Shown here in pieces: positions 24,048 to 33,122 of a stretch of DNA of 64,000 nt. The notes beneath the pieces were generated by a model, which saw only the letters and a program-made list of their open reading frames with translations, searched no databases and was not told the origin of the DNA. Both the position numbers and the translations under genes were made by a program. Positions within the stretch are counted from its first letter, which is position 1. Each line of letters opens with the position of its first letter. The stretch spans positions 7,153,501-7,217,500 of the forward strand of contig JAKSXM010000247.1 of NCBI GenBank assembly GCA_022575985.1. The letters run 5' to 3'. Origin of the DNA: Anagrus nilaparvatae (Eukaryota; Arthropoda; Insecta; Hymenoptera; Mymaridae).

Positions 24048-25886
24048 ATGATGGAGCAAAACAAAGATAATAAGGTTCAAAGCGTGCAGGAACCGCCAAA
24101 GAACAATAACGAACAGGGCTCCCTAGCCCTGACAAGTTCAAACGCAGCTGGCCAAGGAGAACAAGTAGAACTAATGCAGGTAGAATGTACTCAGGGGATG
24201 GCAGATGCAAAACGAGAGAGCTATGCTGACCAATTTAAACGCATAGCAGGCAGCGATGGCAGCCTTCATGAAGGTTTCGAAGCAGCGCTGGAAAAGCCAG
24301 CCGCCTTTCTTCGCCACATAGCTGTGGTGAAGGAAGCCGTCCAGGCAATGGAAAAACACCACGCTGAAATGAAGGATGCATATGAGAGCATGTCGCAGCA
24401 AACAACGAAACAAAAGAACTGCGGCATGCCACTAAAAAATGGCGTCACTCTATTTGGTAACGTCCTTGTACAGCTTGAGCTGATAAGGGAGAGACTGGAA
24501 GGAGAAACCAAAGTGATGGAGTCTGCTATCAAAAAGGTAGCCGACAGAAATTCGGCAAAGAGAGTCCGATCGTCTTCTTTTTCGGATAGCTCTCCAGAAT
24601 TGAGGCATGCTACCAAAAAAACTCCCCATGATCGAGGTCAGAACGGGAAGTCGACGAAGCCTGAAAAGATACTAGTGCTCTCAATGGAGAAATCTAAAGA
24701 GGCAGAAAGTAGGCTGCGTCAAAGGCAGGAAAAACAACGTCAGGAAAAGGAGAAGAGGCAGCAGCTGCTGCAACAAGTGAGAGCGCAGAGCCAACAGCGC
24801 AAGGACATGCAGCAGCCAAAGCCTCAGCTGCCGGACGGGGAGAAGTCGGACAATCCCAACGACGGGAGCAAAAGGCGCAAGAATAAGGCGGAAAAGAAAA
24901 GGCAGAAGAAAGAAAGGTTAGCGGCTGCCAAATCATAGCAAACAAGGGGGCCGCAAACCGGCCAAGTTGTTCAGATTGAAAAGTCTGACCAGCAGGTGGT
25001 ACAGCAGCAGCAGCAGCAGCAGGAACAGGGAAAACCCCAAGAGAAATGGAAAGAAGCCAAGAAGAAGGCAAAGAGGAATAAGCCGAAAGCGAAGCAGCAG
25101 AGCGAAAAGCTCAAAGTGGAGGAACCTCAAAAACCGAGGCGGAAACGCAGGTTTAGGAGAAGGAAGGAAGCCTTCCAGATTACTCCGGCGGCGGGAAAAA
25201 GCTACGAGGAAACGCTCCTTGAATTAAAGAGGAGCGTGAACCTCGAAGAGTCCGGCACAAGGGTCCACCGGATAAGGAAAACGCAGAACGGCAGCGTCCT
25301 TATAGAACTGGAGGCCATTGAGGACAGGCAAAAGCTTGAAGAAGCAGTTAAGGCAGTCACGGGCCCTGAGTCAAATGTTCGTGACATGATACCCACTCTA
25401 AAACTCGAAATTCGAGATTTGGACGGGGTCACTAATGAGCAAGAGATTCAGGCAGCTGTCGCCAAGGCTGTAGGTCTTGAAAATGGCGACCTATTCCAGG
25501 TCACCATTTTCAAAACCAAAGGTACAGCAAGCCAGATGGCTGTGGTAGACCTGCTTGAGGCCGACGCTTTGCGCCTAGCCAAAAAGGGCAAAATCCAGAT
25601 TGGCTGGGCATCAAGCAGAGTGCGCCTCCGTGCGGATGCTCGACGCTGCTTCAAATGCTATGGGCATAGTCAATATGTCTGTAAAGGCCCAGACAGAAAT
25701 AAGGCGTGTCTTAAATGCGGCGAAAATGGACACAAAAGGACGGAATGTGACAAAGAGAAGCCCAAGTGCTTCCTTTGCACGTCCAGAAAGGATAAGTGCT
25801 CGACGGAGCACTATCCTGGTGAGGGAAACTGCCCCAGCTACCGGGAGGCTCTGGCTTTGGCGAGAAGCAGGTGTCATCGGAAATGA
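24048..25886 (+). pseudogene. LINE ORF1, Gag-like RNA-binding protein
   Basis: The start is the ATG at 24048 (MMEQNKDNKVQ); the frame upstream has no better ATG. It is interrupted by TAG at 24936-24938 and continues in the same frame to TGA 25884-25886, about 613 codons in all. The N-terminal half is charged and helical. A K/Q-rich middle with a (CAG)n poly-Gln stretch is at 25002-25021. The C-terminal third carries three zinc knuckles: CFKCYGHSQYVC, CLKCGENGHKRTEC and CFLCTSRKDKCSTEH, as in R1/I-clade ORF1 proteins, which coat the element RNA. The stop overlaps the ORF2 start as ATGA. Confidence 0.82.
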
Positions 25887-28805
25887 TCAAGGTTCTCCAA
25901 GGGAACATGCGACACGCACGGGAAGCTGGTGCATTGTTGGATCAAATTGCTCGCGAAGAGGATGCAAATATCCTCTTACTAAGCGAGCAATATTACAACA
26001 TGAACCACAAGTACTGGCTTTCCGATGACACTGGCTGCTGCGCCATATGGCTTCGAGGCAGAGCCCAAACGTCCCTTACCCAACAAGGGAAAGGGAATTG
26101 CCACGTCTGGGCCAAGTGCGGGGAGACAACTTATATAAGTTGCTATCTCTCCCCAAACGACAACTCGGCAGAGCTGGCCACAAAGCTGGCCAGCATCGAG
26201 AACACGGTCCGAACGGTGACTGGTCGCATCATCCTTGGTGGAGACTTCAACGCCAGGGCTCTGGAATGGGGGATGCCAACGACTAATCCCAGGGGACGAA
26301 TGGTGCTTGAAATGGCCACTAGGTGCAAACTAGTGGTCCAGAATAGAGGCAACAGGCCTACCTACGAGAGGCCGGGTTGGGGTGTCTCTATCCCGGACAT
26401 AACCTTCGCTACAGAAGCTGCGTCCGGGAGAATAGGCGACTGGAGGGTGATGGATGATCAATACAATGGTAGTGATCATCATTACATCGCCTTCCGGGTA
26501 TTGGAAGGAAACTCACAACGACCTCCGTACAGGAGGCGCCCCCTGGGTTGGAACGTTCCAAAAATGGACGAAGATAGATTCGAGGAGTATCTTCGAATCG
26601 AGTCACCGTCCATCCCTGCTTGGCATGGAGGGGCCACAAGTCCCCATGAGGCTGAAATCTTAGTTAAGAAAGTAACGTCTCTATTATGCGGGGCTTGTGA
26701 TGCCTCGATGCCTCGCCGCAGGCCCTGGAAAGGGAGAAAGCCAGTGTACTGGTGGACTCCCGAAATAGCTGAGCTCCGGAAGGAATGCCACAGGACACGA
26801 CGAAAGGCGCAAAGAGCGCGGGACAGACCTGAGGCTGCCGTGCTTTCTCAGGAACACAAGGACGCCAAACACCGGCTGGCCAAGGCCATCCGTCAAAGCA
26901 AGGCCCGATGTCTGTGTTCATTACGCGATGATGTAAACAAGGACCCCTGGGGCCTAGGTTACAAAGTCGTAATGGGCAAGTTAAACCGGGGGTCCGACAA
27001 CATGATGGACGCGGCGTCGACTGAACGGATCGTCGGTGCTCTCTTCCCTGAAAGGCCCATCCGGGAAAACCCGGTTGAGGTGATACCCAGGGAGGAAGTG
27101 CCGCTGTTCAGCGAAGGCGAGATGGTCAAGGCCATAAAGGCCATGAAAAATGGTAAGGCGCCGGGGCCGGACGGGATACCAGCGGAAGTGCTCAAAAGAG
27201 CGGTTAAAGTAATCCCTGGTATCCTGTTAAACATGTTCAATGCGTGTTTGGTGGCTGGAGTGTTCCCAAAGCAGTGGAAGGTGGCACGTCTCGTGCTCTT
27301 GAACAAGGGCAAGGGAGGAGCCCCGGACTCTCCATCATCTTACAGACCTTTGTGTATGTTAAATACCATTGGTAAGGTGATGGAGAGTATGCTCCGGGCA
27401 AGGCTCAGAAGGGCAATCGAGGAGGGCGGTGGTCTCTCCGAGAAGCAGCATGGCTTTCGTGAAGGGCATTCCACGATAGACGCCATCCGGCGTGTCGTGG
27501 ATACCGTAAAGGCTGAGAGGGAAAAGCGGCCTGCAATTCGCAAGGACGTCCTTCTGGTAACGCTGGACGTCAAAAACGCTTTCAACTCGGCCAGGTGGGA
27601 TGACATGATCCGGTCTCTCGAGTACGATTTCCAGATACCCAGCTATCTGGGTAACGTACTAAAGGATTACCTGCGGGACCGGAGACTGCTCTACGACACG
27701 CTCGATGGAAGGCGTGAAAGGGTTTTGAGTGCAGGCATCGCGCAGGGCTCGGTTCTTGGACCGGACCTGTGGAATGCCTTTTACGATGGCTTGTTGCGCG
27801 TCCACCTCCCGGAAGGAGTTTCCCTGATCGGGTACGCCGACGATCAACCTCTGGATGGGCGATCACGGGCTCCAGCTTGCGATCCCAAAAACGGAGATTG
27901 TACTGCTGACCCGTCGAAGGGTTCCCACCGACTTCGATGTAATTATCGACGACGGCGGAAACCCTCACACGATCCGAACCAGAACATCGGTGAAATACCT
28001 GGGAGTTCAGCTTGATAACAAGCTGACCTTCTGGGAGCAATTTCAGAGGTCGTGTGAAAAGGCAGCGTCGGTCGCATCCTCCCTGTCAAGGCTCATGGCC
28101 AACATTGGGGGACCCAAACCAGGGAAGCGAAGGCTCCTGATGTCAGTCGTCAACTCTGTCCTGCTTTACGGATCAGAAGTCTGGGCGAAGACCACAGAAA
28201 TTGCCAAGTACAGACATAAGATATCGTCTGTACAGAGGCAAGCGGCAGTGAGGATCGCCTGCGCGTACCATACGGTATCGCTTGAGGCGATCCAGGTTGT
28301 TGCTTCGGTGATACCCATCGACCTGCTAGCGTTGGAGCGGAAATTCATCTACGAGAGCGTAGATGAGCGCGAAGTGGCTTCCACTCGCGCCCGCTTCAAC
28401 TCTATGAAAGCATGGAATAAACGATGGAAAAAGAACCAAGAGAAGAATGCTCTATGGACGCGCAGACTGATCTCAAACCTGCAGGCATGGATGGGACGAC
28501 AGCATGGGGAGGTGGATTTCCACCTTACCCAGTTCTTAACCGGACACGGGTATTTCCGTGTCATGTTGAGGCATTGGCATAAGGTGGAAACAGAGGAGTG
28601 CTTGCACTGCCCAGGCGAGAAGGATACAGTAGAGCACACATTCTTCGAATGTGTTCGCTACTCGGGGGGGCGCCCGCCCTTCCCGATTTGGAGGCCGGAG
28701 ACGGTGGTCCCGGAAATGCTACGGAGTTCCGAAAACTGGAACAAAGTAGCAGAGTACGTAAGGGCCACCTTGTTGAAGAAAAAGGAGGAGGGCTTTCTAT
28801 CGTAG
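25883..28805 (+). pseudogene. LINE ORF2: APE endonuclease and reverse transcriptase, internally deleted
   Basis: Starts at ATG 25883, overlapping the ORF1 stop by ATGA, the usual re-initiation layout. The APE-type endonuclease has VLQGN, LLSEQYY, GGDFNARALEWG, IPDITFA and GSDHHY, so its catalytic residues are intact. RT has NGKAPGPDGIPAEVLK, SYRPLCMLNTIGKVME, KQHGFREGHST, LDVKNAFNSA, AGIAQGSVLGP and GYADD at 27829-27844. Directly after YADD only 7 nt remain before WMGDHGLQLA, where family members have roughly 25-30 residues; the loss also shifts the frame (2 to 0). Beyond it the frame is open to 28805 with a C-terminal CLHCPGEKDTVEHTFFEC zinc motif. Inactive because RT lacks the segment after the active site. 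Confidence 0.88.
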
Positions 28806-29105
28806 ATTGCTCTCCTGTCACTAGGCAGGGGGAAGGCAGCGGCCAGTTGCCTAGGCTGCGCGTCCCAAACTGAAGTTATACCTGAAAAGGGAGTTCCGGT
28901 TTGGGACAAACAAGCGCAGGGGGTTTAAAGTGTGTTTATCCAGTAAGAATCTGGGGCGTAGCCGGCGACCGCGTTCGTCAGTGGTCTCCCAGTTGTGCAC
29001 TTTGTGCAACTGGGCGGTCATGGAAATTTGCGGGTCTTTAAGGCCCGCAAACACTCCATGGCTGATATAAGATTCACATATTTCCCATAAAAAAAAAAAA
29101 AAAAA
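28806..29105 (+). other. LINE 3' UTR and poly(A)
   Basis: About 280 bp of GC-rich sequence ending in an A-run (29089-29107) joined to the target duplication. Confidence 0.8.
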
Positions 29106-29121
29106 AATCAGATTCTAACGT

Positions 29122-29871
29122 AGATGGCACGCCTTCTAGCAAATTATCTCTACATATAATATTTAAGTGATTAAAATTTACATGGCCCAATATACGATGC
29201 CATTTTTCTTTTAAAATAATTTCATCCGATTCATTTTTAATATTTAAATTTGCTTGCTTAACTTTTTCTATAAAACCTTTTATCCAATATAAATTATTTT
29301 CTTTCCATGCAATAGCAATTAATTTATTATTATTCAAATTGTAAATTTTTGAAGTATTATAAATTGACACAACTTTATTATTATTATTTTTATCGGTTAT
29401 TTTAGAAAGACTTATTTTTTTATTACTCATATTTTTATCCATATCTTTAACATAAAAAACATTTTGTATTTTAACAGTCTCTAGTTTATCATAAACTTTG
29501 AAATCGCAAATTACATAACCAACTTTTGTTGCTTTTAATAATCTACTGTCGCCAACCTTAATGTTTACTGGATTATTTAAAACAATAAATTCATTATAAT
29601 ACTCATCATTATTAATTACGTGGTCTGTACAGCCACTGTCTAATAGCCAGTCTATTTCAATTTTATTATTATCCGTATTAAAATTAAAATTTTCAGTATT
29701 TACCATATTTAATTGCATTTCCGTATGAAAACTACTTATGTTATTCTCTTCTTGTCGATAATTTTGATATCCTCGACCTCTTTGATATCCTCGTCCTCCT
29801 CTATTATTTTGATACTGACCACGACCACGTTGCCAATTTCCATAGCTTCTCCCTCTTCCATTTGGTCGCAC
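29122..29871 (-). pseudogene. pol: Copia protease and N-terminal integrase region
   Basis: Continues the Gag frame after the TGA at 29878-29880. An RG-rich linker is followed by IDWLLDSGCTDHVIN, the Copia aspartic protease site (D-S-G), and then by KWHRILGHVNFNHLN, the His half of the integrase HHCC zinc motif. The LINE is inserted just after LEGVPSTLES, between the His pair and the Cys pair (CKIC), so the zinc-binding module is split by 7 kb. Confidence 0.85.
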
Positions 29872-29877
29872 TCTCCC

Positions 29878-30609
29878 TCAATTCCACGAACCTCTACTTG
29901 AATTATATGACTCATTTTTTCCGTTTACTTCAGCACAATCTTTTACTATATGGCCACTTCTACCACAACCGTAACAATTTCTTTCATCTTTTTTCTTGGT
30001 ATCATTTGTTTTTGTTTCAACAGAGTATGCATTTGATTTCCTACTTACTTTTTCATTTTCTTTTAAATTTAACATTTTAATTTTACTTTTTACATATTCA
30101 ACTGTTTGTTCTTCTTCTTTCAACACATCAACTAAATCACCAATATAACTATGAGATTCGGGTAATGATCTTATCATAAAATTCATTTTTTCTTTTTCTG
30201 ATACTGTTGCGCCTGCTGCTTTAAGCTCATTTACAGCTTTTTCGAATTCGTTGAAAAATAATGAAACATCGTTATAATCTTTTAATTTTATACTTTCAAT
30301 TCGACTTCTACATACTATCTGTAATGCAGTCGATTTTTTAAAATACAAATCATCAAATTTTTTTATTATATCATAAGCCGTTTCTAATTCACTTATAAAC
30401 TCCAATTGTTTGTTAGAAATGGCACTGTATATATAATTTACAGCTTTTAAATCATTTTCAGCCCATTCTTCTTTATCTGTTGATCTTTTTTTTCTTAATA
30501 CATTTTCATCACATTTTTTCATTTTTAAAAACATCAAAATTCTTTTTCTCCAACTTCCGTAATTTTCACCATCAAAAACCGGTATAACGACATCCGACAT
30601 TTTACTCAT
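29878..30609 (-). pseudogene. gag: Copia Gag
   Basis: 243 codons from ATG 30609 to TGA 29878-29880. The N-terminus VIPVFDGENYGSWRKRI matches the UBN2/Copia Gag start, and the C-terminus carries one zinc knuckle CYGCGRSGHIVKDC. In Copia elements Gag and Pol normally form one frame; here it is TGA after GSWN, and the downstream frame is the same. CGA to TGA at a CpG is the simplest cause, so this reads as decay and not programmed recoding. Confidence 0.87.
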
Positions 30610-30655
30610 TTTTATGCACTTTTCTTTATTTTATTTTTCTATTTTCTTAACCACG

Positions 30656-30666
30656 CTCTGCTACCA
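30656..30666 (-). promoter_or_regulatory. Copia primer-binding site
   Basis: Adjacent to the 5' LTR. On the minus strand it reads TGGTAGCAGAG, complementary to the 3' end, CCA included, of animal initiator tRNA-Met, a usual Copia primer. Confidence 0.75.
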
Positions 30667-30979
30667 TGTTAGGAAAATCGAGGTTGTGGATCATTAAATA
30701 AATGCTCTTTTTATAATAATTATAACAAATCAAAATTATATTTATTTATCTTAAAAATCCTTCTTAACTCTTTTACATTTCTATATCAACTGACTCATTT
30801 ATAAATTCTTATTTGTCTCTACACAACATTACTCTTATACACACATCCCTTTTTAATCTTTTCTAAAATAAAAACAAAGTATCGGTATGAACTACAATAT
30901 ATATGAAAAATATAAAACCTTTATTTTTTACTTCTAAATATGAATCATTCTATAATATAAATATACGCATATTTCAACA
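30667..30979 (-). repeat. Copia 5' LTR (right on the plus strand)
   Basis: 313 bp, TGTTAGG to TTTCAACA. It matches the left LTR except for five substitutions and the 9-bp indel. Confidence 0.92.
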
Positions 30980-31034
30980 ATAATTAAAACTAAGTTAAGT
31001 CTTGTTATTTCTTAATCACAAGTTATATTTTAAG

Positions 31035-31106
31035 TTTTGGGCCATAAATATTGTGAGATGAAATTATATGGCCTAAGCTGAGTAAATTTTTATTTCAGCA
31101 AAAGTT
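31035..31106 (+). repeat. 72-bp direct repeat, copy 2
   Basis: Counterpart of 19066-19137 on the other side of Copia; includes ATTGTGAGATGAAATTATAT and TTTTTATTTCAGCAAAAGTT. Confidence 0.75.
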
Positions 31107-31224
31107 ACAGTAAACAGATAATTTTTCTTATACAGATTTTTCACCTTGGGCTCACAGGCTGTACTTTAAATAATTTTTAGGTGTTAAATAAAGTATTGTT
31201 TCTTTCATTGTTGGTTAGAAAATT

Positions 31225-31708
31225 ATGCCAAATTGGCGAGATCGTCTAAGAATTAAGTGGAATAAATTTCTAGACAATAGGAAGTCGACTAAAGTAATAC
31301 CTTGCAAAGGCCTTATATATAATCACATTCCCTGCAGCCAATACACAGTAAGACCTTTAGAGTACTGCGAATATCATAACAACATATTAGAAATAAAAAA
31401 TCGTTATATTATTGAAGAAAAATATATTAATAACGAACCCAATACCGACAGAGAAACAAGTTATAAATATATTTCAGGAAACGTAAACATCGATCAAGAG
31501 AGTTATTCTTTCGTTTCTTGTTCCAGTACCTTAGAACAACCGAAAATACAGACAGAAAAAATTTTGCGATCATATCCATACAAAAAGCTGCAAATTCGAA
31601 TTTGCCAACAAAGTTTTTAAGGACGTTCATGAATATGGAAATTTAATAATTGAAAGATTAGAATCAGAAATTAACGAAAATTTAATAGACAACACTACAA
31701 CCTTATAA
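31225..31708 (+). pseudogene. Small ORF upstream of Gag with a C/C/C/H motif, frameshifted
   Basis: Starts MPNWRDRLRIKWNKFLDNRK. A putative zinc motif reads CKGLIYNHIPC, then YCEYHNN, a C-x(n)-C-x(n)-C-x2-H spacing seen in small insect zinc motifs of the DUF5763 type. The annotated frame ends at 31620, but another frame continues without a stop through ANKVFKDVHEYGNL to TAA 31706-31708. A 1-nt indel, probably in the A-run near 31555-31562, would explain this. Total ~160 residues, 16 nt before the Gag ATG. Function unknown; position suggests an accessory protein or a matrix-like leader product. Confidence 0.55.
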
Positions 31709-31724
31709 ATATTTAAATAACCAA

Positions 31725-33122
31725 ATGCCAAATTCGTTGTTACGCACGCCTCCAAAACAAACACAAAGTACAACCACATTTAACGCAGGTCAAGTGAACA
31801 AGAATATAGTTGACAACAAATTACAAATTAAAAACCATCTAAGCGATCAAGAAGCTATTGACCCTGCTTTAGACATTACAAAACCATTAGAGGACAGTAC
31901 TCTCGAAACATCTCGACCAAATAGCCCAGGAAAGGACAATAAACCGATACTAGACAACCAAATTATAGCTGCTATTGAAAATAATCAAAGAAACCCAAGA
32001 ATGGCCAACCAAGTCGTCTTTCTAAAAGACGCCTTGCGCGTAGTCCCTGAATATGACGGTGAACGTCTAAGTTTGACTGATTTCTTTGCTGGTTTAGACG
32101 AAGCCAAAGTAATGATAGGAGCAGAAAACGAAGCAAATTTAACAAAAATTTGTAGAAGTCGTTTCATAGGAGAAGCTAGAAGATCAATTCGAAATAAAGA
32201 ATTTAACACCATAGAAGCTCTAAAAAACCACCTTAAAAACTTCTTTTTCTCAACAAAAACTGTTTTTCAAATTCAAGGTGAACTTGGATCTATGTATCAA
32301 CGGGAAAATGAAAGTGTAAGTAAATTTGCGAACAGAGTTGTCGATTGTGGTGAAACCTTAGTGGAAGTTTACAAACTCGAAGACACGCCAAACGCCGACA
32401 ATTTAGAAACTTTTAAAAATAGTACAGCTGCTAACGTACGAGTTTGTTTTAAAAGAGGTTTAAGACCAGAAATTGAACAAAGACTTGGAAATAGTGATAA
32501 CATCGATGAACTAGTGAAAAATGCTATAACGGTCGAAAGGGAGTTGTACGCTAAAAGTGCTTTACGCAACCAAGCAAGTTCATCAATTCCATCTAAGTTA
32601 AATAAAAGTAGATTCTCTAACATTCAGCAAGAAATAAATGTTAATCCTGAATCTGATGATGATGAAGAAACAGTAGCATTAGCCTATCAAGCAAACGAGA
32701 CCAAAAGAGTAACATTTAAAGAACAATATAAATGCGGTTGGTGCTATGGTCCGCATGGTACTAGAGAATGTCCACTCTTAGCAGACAAAAAGGAAGAATT
32801 GACAAAATCAACTAATCAAGACGTTACGTGTAATTGGTGCTTAAAAAATGGACATTCAATGAGAACCTGTTGGTTAGCTCAAAAAGAATTTTTTGATCTT
32901 TATAAAATTCCAACGCAATCCAAGACAGTCGAACCAAATAAAGGATGCAATTATTGCAAAGACCCTAATCACGTGATCGAGAATTGCCCCAAGAGACCAA
33001 AACCTGAAAATAACCATGGATCATGGAGGAATCAAAAAAACGAGTCAATCCCTTTTGTGAAGAGCGACCAGAAGGGACAAAAAACGGAAAATCGCTCACT
33101 GAATTGGGTAAAAATAGATTAA
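31725..33122 (+). CDS. gag: Gypsy Gag
   Basis: 465 residues, ATG 31725 to TAA 33120-33122, no breaks. The central capsid-like region includes VVPEYDGERLSLTDFFAGLD, ESVSKFANRVVDCGETLVEV and KRGLRPEIEQRLGN, typical of gypsy/errantivirus Gag. Three CCHC zinc knuckles follow: CGWCYGPHGTREC, CNWCLKNGHSMRTC and CNYCKDPNHVIENC. Errantivirus Gag proteins usually have none or few, so three is notable. Packages element RNA into particles. The last ~30 codons overlap the Pol frame in -1 register. Confidence 0.85.
   Translation: MPNSLLRTPPKQTQSTTTFNAGQVNKNIVDNKLQIKNHLSDQEAIDPALDITKPLEDSTLETSRPNSPGKDNKPILDNQIIAAIENNQRNPRMANQVVFLKDALRVVPEYDGERLSLTDFFAGLDEAKVMIGAENEANLTKICRSRFIGEARRSIRNKEFNTIEALKNHLKNFFFSTKTVFQIQGELGSMYQRENESVSKFANRVVDCGETLVEVYKLEDTPNADNLETFKNSTAANVRVCFKRGLRPEIEQRLGNSDNIDELVKNAITVERELYAKSALRNQASSSIPSKLNKSRFSNIQQEINVNPESDDDEETVALAYQANETKRVTFKEQYKCGWCYGPHGTRECPLLADKKEELTKSTNQDVTCNWCLKNGHSMRTCWLAQKEFFDLYKIPTQSKTVEPNKGCNYCKDPNHVIENCPKRPKPENNHGSWRNQKNESIPFVKSDQKGQKTENRSLNWVKID
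33035..33041 (+). promoter_or_regulatory. -1 ribosomal frameshift site A AAA AAC
   Basis: In the Gag frame the codons are CAA AAA AAC, giving the canonical X XXY YYZ heptamer with tandem slippage into Pol. GAGCGA (33062-33067) can pair with TCGCTC (33092-33097) downstream; the 20-nt spacer is longer than the usual 5-9 nt, so the stimulator is less certain than the heptamer. Confidence 0.75.

Larger units (their letters stand above)
22141..29105 (+). mobile_element. R1-clade non-LTR retrotransposon (LINE), nearly full length
   Basis: Inserted in the Copia integrase region with a 15-bp target duplication (AATCAGATTCTAACG at 22126-22140 and 29106-29120). Poly(A) run at 29089-29107. Its much higher GC content stands out from the surroundings. 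Order: 5' UTR of ~1.9 kb, ORF1 (Gag-like, three zinc knuckles), ORF2 (APE endonuclease, RT, C-terminal CCHC), 3' UTR of ~280 bp. ORF1 has an in-frame TAG and ORF2 a deletion in the RT core, so this copy is inactive. Related R1 elements often target 28S rDNA; this one is in a Copia gene. Confidence 0.9.
19203..30979 (-). mobile_element. Ty1/Copia retrotransposon, complete ends, carrying a nested LINE
   Basis: LTRs at 19203-19524 and 30667-30979 begin TGTTAGG and end TTTCAACA. The target duplication ATAAT is at 19198-19202 and 30980-30984. Coding runs on the minus strand: Gag, protease, integrase, RT, RNase H, in Copia order. The LTRs differ by five substitutions plus a 9-bp indel, so insertion is moderately recent. 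The polyprotein is dead: TGA at 29878-29880, TAA at 21786-21788, a ~2-nt loss near 20890, TGA at 19985-19987, and the nested R1-clade LINE. Confidence 0.92.

Noticed and set aside
24022..28909. Minus-strand open frames opposite the LINE ORFs
   Set aside because: Shadows of the GC-rich coding strand; all domain motifs are on the plus strand.
29878..29880. TGA between Copia Gag and protease as programmed readthrough
   Set aside because: Copia elements normally have one continuous frame, the codon fits CGA to TGA decay, and the same element has further stops and a frameshift.
31155..31175. TGGGCTCACAGG as a gypsy primer-binding site
   Set aside because: No LTR end precedes it and I cannot match it to a tRNA 3' end with confidence.
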